From contig NZ_JOCB01000100.1 of the NCBI RefSeq assembly GCF_000718775.1, forward strand, positions 1-48,188: a stretch of DNA of 48,188 nt, written 5' to 3'. Under the pieces are notes generated by a model. That model searched no databases. It was given only the letters and a program-made list of their open reading frames with translations, and was not told the DNA's origin. This stretch comes from Streptomyces sp. NRRL S-31. GTDB lineage: Bacteria; Actinomycetota; Actinomycetes; Streptomycetales; Streptomycetaceae. Positions 43,910 to 48,188 of the stretch are shown here, in pieces (the first letter of the stretch is position 1; every line of letters begins with the position of its first letter). The position numbers and the translations under genes are program-made.

Positions 43910-45139
43910 TCAGGGGGCCGACGTGCTGTGGTCGGCCGGCGCCGGCCGGTCGTCGTCACCGTCGGCCGAGGCGAACCACGCTCCGACGCCCACGAGGGCC
44001 GCCACCGCCACCCCGGCCACGCCGAGGGTGATCCGGCGCCGCCGCACCGTGGCCCGGTGCCGGGCCGAGCCCGGCCGGGGGGCGCCGGCGGCCCGGGGGG
44101 CGCGGGCGGTCCCGTGGGCTCCGCCGGCCAGCTCGTCCGGGCCCGGCACCCGCATCGAGGTGTGCGTGTCCCGGTTGGAGTCCGGCTTGGCGCCGGGCAC
44201 CAGGGAGACCGCGCCCCGCCGCCGTACCGGCTCCTCGCCGGACGGAGCGACCGGTGCCGGCTCCGCAGCCTCCTCGTCGGCGGGCCCCGGCTCGTCCACG
44301 TCCAGCGGCGGCATCCCGGCCAGCATCGGCAGCTGCTCGCGCAGCCGCGCGGCCAGCTCCGAGGCGCGCAGCCGGGAGGCGGGCGCCTTGGCCAGGCACT
44401 GCACCAGCAGCTGCCACAGCTCCTCGGGGATGCCGGGCAGCGGTACGACCGTCTCGGTGACGTGCCGCCGCAGCACCGCGCCGGGGTGCCCGCCGCCGAA
44501 GGGCGTGAAGCCGGCCAGCAGCTCGTACAGGACCGTCGCCAGCGCGTAGATGTCCACGGCGGCCCGGGGCGGCAGCCCCTCCACGATCTCCGGGGCCAGG
44601 TAGTCCGGCGTGCCGATGATCTTGGTGGCCCTGGTCCGCTTCGGCGAGTCGATCAGCTTGGCGACGCCGAAGTCGGTGAGCAGCGCCGGGTGGGCGCCAC
44701 CGGGGCCGAGCGGGCCCCGCATGTCGAGGAGGACGTTCTCCGGCTTGACGTCGCGGTGCACGACCCCGGCCGCGTGCGCCGCCGCCAGCGCGTCGGCGAC
44801 GTCCGCGACGATCGCCACGGCCGCCTCGGGCGCGAGGCGCCGCTCCCGCTCCAGCCGGGTGCGCAGGTCGGTGCCGCGCACCAGGTCCATGACCAGGGCC
44901 AGGTCGTTGCCGTCGACCACGAGGTCCCGCACGGTGACGATGTGCGGGTGTTCCAGGCCGAGCAGCGCGGTGCGCTCCTGCACGAAGCGCCCGACGAGTT
45001 CCTGGTCGGAGGCGAGGTCCTCGCGCAGCAGCTTGATGGCGACGGGGCCGTCCGGTCCCTCGCCCAGCCACACCGTCCCGGCACTGCCCCGCCCCAGGAT
45101 CTGGTGCGCGGTGTACCGGCTGCCGATCTTCCGTGCCAA
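43910..45139 (-). CDS. pkaB: Serine/threonine protein kinase PkaB-like, membrane-anchored
   Basis: 409 residues. The kinase domain (about 8-265) contains the glycine loop [11 protein letters not shown], the catalytic Lys in [17 protein letters not shown] and DFGVAKL, plus [10 protein letters not shown] Pro/Glu linker and one transmembrane span near the C-terminus (about 372-392: [19 protein letters not shown]) follow. The TTG start at 45139 has GGAG seven bases before it. It shares strand and arrangement with pkaA, 111 bp upstream, as in S. coelicolor. There are no extracellular PASTA repeats, so the extracellular input is unclear. Confidence 0.92.
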   Translation of the reverse strand: MARKIGSRYTAHQILGRGSAGTVWLGEGPDGPVAIKLLREDLASDQELVGRFVQERTALLGLEHPHIVTVRDLVVDGNDLALVMDLVRGTDLRTRLERERRLAPEAAVAIVADVADALAAAHAAGVVHRDVKPENVLLDMRGPLGPGGAHPALLTDFGVAKLIDSPKRTRATKIIGTPDYLAPEIVEGLPPRAAVDIYALATVLYELLAGFTPFGGGHPGAVLRRHVTETVVPLPGIPEELWQLLVQCLAKAPASRLRASELAARLREQLPMLAGMPPLDVDEPGPADEEAAEPAPVAPSGEEPVRRRGAVSLVPGAKPDSNRDTHTSMRVPGPDELAGGAHGTARAPRAAGAPRPGSARHRATVRRRRITLGVAGVAVAALVGVGAWFASADGDDDRPAPADHSTSAP

Positions 45140-45250
45140 GACTGCTCCTACAGAAGCGTGTTGTCGCCAAAACTACGCGTCCGACGAGCCGGCCTTCACC
45201 GGGGAGGCGGAAATCACCCGGCAGATGTCGACAAATCCCTGAACCGGCGA

Positions 45251-46975
45251 TCAGTTTCCGCTGCCGGACGAGCCGCCCAGGTCCTTGATCCAGCCGCCCA
45301 CCGTGCCGGCCCAGTCACTCAGCTGGTCCCAGTAGCCCTTGCCGGTGCCGATCCAGTCCTGGAGCGGGGTCAGCTCCCAGATCAGCCAGCTCGCCACGAC
45401 CAGTATGACGATCGTGAACAGGCAGCCCTTGAGGCAGCCCAGCCCGGGGATCTTCATCGGGTTGGCGCCGCGCCGGCGGGGCTCGCGGGGCTCGCGCGCG
45501 GGCCGTCGCGGCTCGGGCGGGGCCGGCGGGGCGTACTGCTGCGGCTGCGGGGTGGAGTACCGCTGGGGCTGCTGCTGCGGGTAGCCGTGGCCGGGAGCCT
45601 GCTGCGCGCCCTGCCGGCCGCGCGGCTGGGGCTGCTGCGGGCGGGGCTGAGGGGCCGGACGGGGCTGCTGCTGGGGCCGGGGCGCGACCTGCCGCTGGGG
45701 GCGGCGGCGCAGCGGGTCCTCGTCCGGGTCCAGGTACTGGACCTGCGTCTGCTCGTTGCGGTCGCGGGCGGCCCGCAGCTGGGACTGCCAGGGGTGCGGC
45801 TGCTCGGGCTGCTGCCCCTCGTCGCGGCCCTGGCCCTGGTCCTGCTGCCCGTACCGGCCCGGCGGGACGGGCGGCAGGACGGCGGTGGGGTCCGCGGCCC
45901 CGGTGTGCGGCAGCACGGCCGTGGGGTCGGCGGCGCCGGCCGGTCCGCCGGTGTGCGGGAGCACGCTGGTGGCGCCGTTCGGGTCGTACGCGCCCTGCGG
46001 CGCGTTCGTCGGCAGCACCTGGGTCGGGTCGGCCGCGCCGGGCACGTCCGGGACGGCGGCCGGGTCCGGGTCGGGCGCGAGGAGGGCGCCGACGCCCTCG
46101 GCCGCGGCGATCTGCGCGGCGTTCGCGTGCACGCCGACGCCCTCGGCGACGACCCGCAGGGCGCGCGCGAGGTTCTCGGCGCTCGGCCGCTCCCCGGGGT
46201 TCTTGCGCAGGCAGCGCTCTATGACCGTCCACAGCGGTTCCGGGACGGTGGAGGGGCGGCGCGGCTCGGCGCTCAGGTGCTGGTGCAGGACCTCGAGGGC
46301 ACTGCCGCCGGAGAACGGCGGACGGCCGGTGACCAGCTCGTACAGCAGGATGCCGGCGCCGTAGATGTCGACGGCGGAGGTCTGCGGACGGCCCTCGGCG
46401 GACTCCGGGGCGACGTACGCGGGCGTGCCGACGAACTCCTGGGTGCGGGTCAGGCCCGGGGAGTCGGCGAGGCGGGCGATGCCGAAGTCGGTCAGCATCG
46501 GGTGCATCTCACCGCCCCGCTGCATGAGCAGCACGTTGGCGGGCTTCAGGTCGCGGTGGACGACGCCGTCGGCGTGGCTCGCGGCGAGCGCGTCGGCGAT
46601 CTGCGCCGTCAGGAGTGCGGCGGCGACCGGGGTCAGGGGCCCGTTCTCGCGCAGGTAGCGGTGCAGGTCTGGGCCGTCGACCAGGTCCATCACCAGGGCC
46701 AGCAGGTCGCCCTCGACGACCAGGTCGCGGACCCGGACGATGTTCGGGTGGGTGAGCCGGAGCAGGACGGAGCGCTCGCGCAGGAAGCGCATCACGATGT
46801 CCGGGTCGCTCGCCAGCTCCTCCTTGAGGACCTTGATCGCGACCGTCTCCCCCGGCTGGCCGGGCACGGCCGCCTCGGCGCCCGCGGTCTCGCGCTGGCT
46901 GGCACGCCAGACGGTGCCTGTGGCGCCGCGTCCGAGCGGCTCCTCAAGCAGGTACTTGCTGCCGACTGGCCGCAC
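45251..46975 (-). CDS. pkaA: Serine/threonine protein kinase PkaA-like
   Basis: 574 residues. The kinase domain (about 4-275) has GRGATGTVWRA, VAIKVLKEEL, HRDLKPANVLL and DFGIARL, with GTPAYVAPES. A long linker rich in Pro and Gln carries ADPTQVLP/ADPTAVLP repeats, which could be phosphorylated TxxLP-type sites (inference). Next come a basic stretch and one membrane span (about 517-535: CLFTIVILVVASWLIWEL). A Trp/Gly-rich extracellular tail closes it. The GTG start at 46975 follows GGGAG. This is longer than I recall for S. coelicolor PkaA (543 aa), mainly in the linker. Confidence 0.9.
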   Translation of the reverse strand: MRPVGSKYLLEEPLGRGATGTVWRASQRETAGAEAAVPGQPGETVAIKVLKEELASDPDIVMRFLRERSVLLRLTHPNIVRVRDLVVEGDLLALVMDLVDGPDLHRYLRENGPLTPVAAALLTAQIADALAASHADGVVHRDLKPANVLLMQRGGEMHPMLTDFGIARLADSPGLTRTQEFVGTPAYVAPESAEGRPQTSAVDIYGAGILLYELVTGRPPFSGGSALEVLHQHLSAEPRRPSTVPEPLWTVIERCLRKNPGERPSAENLARALRVVAEGVGVHANAAQIAAAEGVGALLAPDPDPAAVPDVPGAADPTQVLPTNAPQGAYDPNGATSVLPHTGGPAGAADPTAVLPHTGAADPTAVLPPVPPGRYGQQDQGQGRDEGQQPEQPHPWQSQLRAARDRNEQTQVQYLDPDEDPLRRRPQRQVAPRPQQQPRPAPQPRPQQPQPRGRQGAQQAPGHGYPQQQPQRYSTPQPQQYAPPAPPEPRRPAREPREPRRRGANPMKIPGLGCLKGCLFTIVILVVASWLIWELTPLQDWIGTGKGYWDQLSDWAGTVGGWIKDLGGSSGSGN

Positions 46976-47413
46976 GTCACGCGCTCCCTGCTGCTTGTTG
47001 CTGCTTGCTGTCGATTGCTGCCTGCTGTTGGTCGCTCGGCTGCATTCCGGTCTTGTTCCGACCCACTGTAGTGCCGGGTTTCCGGGCGCTACGTACGTGT
47101 TCCCGGGCATCTTCGAGGCGTTTTCCGGGGGGTTCGACGGAAAGACGCGCGTCGCGGGCCGGTGGTTGCCGGAACCGGACGTGACCGATCTCAACTGATC
47201 GCCGGTGGCGTATCGGTCAGGCACTTTTGGGGGCAGAGCCGACCAATCAAGATCACTTCTGCCCGGGTCCGGGGCGCGTTGTCAGTGGCAGGTGCGAGGA
47301 TGCCTCCAGCAGCCCGCCGGCACGGCTCCGGTGGCCGCTGGCCGACGTGCTCGTGCGGGGTGGGGGGAAGTCCGCGCCCGCGCAGACCCGCGCAGAAGGG
47401 ACCGCTGACGCCG
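46976..47413. other. Divergent promoter gap between pkaA and the FHA gene
   Basis: 438 bp. Next to the pkaA start is an imperfect CTG/GCTT-rich run (about 46985-47045). The rest holds no gene that I can support. Promoters for both directions are expected here; no pair of -35/-10 boxes is strong enough to name. Confidence 0.4.
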
Positions 47414-48188
47414 ATGCAGATCCGGCTGACCGTCGTAGACCCGCTCGGCCCGCCCGCGCAGCGGGACCGCGCCGCGTTCCGCGACGTGCTGGTCACGGCG
47501 CCCGCGGGCACGGAGCTGGCCGCGGTCGCGTCGGCGCTGGCCGCGGCGGTCACCGGGGAGAGCGGCGCGGGACGGGAGGCCGGCGGTGCCTCCGTGGTGC
47601 TGTACGCGGACGCCGAGCGGCTCGACCCGCGCCGGTGCACGCTCGGCGAACCGCCGCTGGTCGACGGCGCCGTGCTGTCCCTGGGCGCCCCGGCGGCCGC
47701 GGAGCCCCACCCCGAGCTGGACGAGGCCCCGACCCGGCTGCACGTGGTCGCGGGCCCGGACGCGGGCGGGGTCCACCTGCTGCACGGCGGCCGGATCACC
47801 GTCGGCCGCTCCGCCGACGCCGACGTCCCGCTGGACGACCCCGACGTCTCCCGCCTGCACTGCGCGGTCACCGTCGGCGCGGACGGCCGTGTCTCGGTCG
47901 CCGACCTCGGCTCCACGAACGGCACCTCCCTGGACGGCAGGCAGGTCACCGACCGTCCGGTGCGGTTCCCCGCCGGGGGGCTGCTGCGGATCGGCGAGTC
48001 CGCCCTGCGGGTCACCCCGTCCGGCGGGCCCGGGATACGCGTCCGGACGGTGCCCGACGGCGAGGGCTGCGTACGGGTCGCCCTCGGGGACGGCGCCGCG
48101 CCGGGCGCGCAGGACGCGCCGTCGCCGGGCGCGGGGGCCTTCGGCGGTGCTTCGCCGGCCCGCGCGGGCGGTCCGGGCGGGGCCGGGG
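47414..48188 (+). CDS. FHA-domain protein, C-terminus outside window
   Basis: At least 258 residues. A ubiquitin-like lead (about 1-90: MQIRLTVVDPLGPPAQ...LADGAVLSLG-type pattern) precedes an FHA domain (about 108-195). The FHA core shows VGRSADADVPLDDPDVSRLHC (GRS 131-133, SRLH 146-149) and DLGSTNGT (about 164-171), the conserved phosphothreonine-binding residues. A Gly/Ala/Pro linker leads out of the window. In Streptomyces such proteins often continue into FtsK/SpoIIIE-type ATPase domains of secretion systems; that part cannot be seen here. ATG at 47414 follows GAAGGGA by 13 bases. Divergent placement from pkaA suggests it may bind a kinase substrate (inference). Confidence 0.85.
   Translation, partial: MQIRLTVVDPLGPPAQRDRAAFRDVLVTAPAGTELAAVASALAAAVTGESGAGREAGGASVVLYADAERLDPRRCTLGEPPLVDGAVLSLGAPAAAEPHPELDEAPTRLHVVAGPDAGGVHLLHGGRITVGRSADADVPLDDPDVSRLHCAVTVGADGRVSVADLGSTNGTSLDGRQVTDRPVRFPAGGLLRIGESALRVTPSGGPGIRVRTVPDGEGCVRVALGDGAAPGAQDAPSPGAGAFGGASPARAGGPGGAG

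Overview
The window is chromosomal DNA of a Streptomyces. GC content is very high with a strong third-position bias, and GTG and TTG starts are common. The marker genes are typical of the genus: an SsgA-like sporulation protein, the pkaA/pkaB kinases, an ECF sigma/anti-sigma pair like sigU/rsuA, the HemD-like nitrite regulator next to narK, a class E (LAETG) sortase substrate, and a tmRNA with the tag ANTKRDSFALAA. From memory, the gene order matches the S. coelicolor core chromosome from about SCO2924 (ssgG) to SCO2975. It is mostly conserved housekeeping DNA. I see no prophage, plasmid, CRISPR array or large biosynthetic cluster.

Layout. 1-13.1 kb: a partial DUF2510 protein, ssgG, a GlcD-type FAD oxidase, a TPR protein, hppD with a divergent Lrp/AsnC regulator, a secreted S16 protease, an IclR regulator, a DEAD/DEAH helicase, an MFS pump, tRNA-Cys, and a SUKH-4-like protein with two repeats of the fold. 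13.2-18.8 kb: a three-subunit molybdo-flavoenzyme operon (FAD, 2Fe-2S, Mo) with overlapping genes. 19-25.6 kb: a GH20 hexosaminidase behind a DasR-like site, a DUF3039 protein, YqgE/AlgH, murA, hupA and malic enzyme. 26-30.8 kb: a HelD-type helicase, a miniature inverted-repeat element, an anti-sigma/sigma pair and a CGNR zinc-finger protein. 31-36.8 kb: nnaR-narK, a small hypothetical protein, and a LysR regulator with a divergent MFS gene. 36.9-41.3 kb: ssrA, smpB, a CtpA protease, ftsX, ftsE and a tiny zinc-ribbon membrane protein. 41.4-48.2 kb: an LAETG surface protein, prfB, pkaB, pkaA and the start of an FHA-domain protein.

Genes that work together: smpB and ssrA (trans-translation); ftsE and ftsX (cell wall hydrolase control at division, next to a periplasmic CtpA protease); sigma and anti-sigma (translationally coupled); nnaR and narK (nitrate/nitrite); the FAD, FeS and Mo subunits (one hydroxylase complex); pkaA, pkaB and the FHA protein (Ser/Thr phosphorylation signalling, by inference).

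The most unusual points are as follows. The 2Fe-2S subunit has a roughly 500-residue low-complexity N-terminal extension that is split by a one-base frame change. Its Mo-subunit partner has Ser-Ala where the family normally has the Gly-Glu containing the catalytic glutamate. A 233-bp MITE-like element with 23-bp inverted ends sits exactly on the stop codon of the anti-sigma gene. A near-consensus DasR operator lies upstream of an apparently cytoplasmic hexosaminidase.
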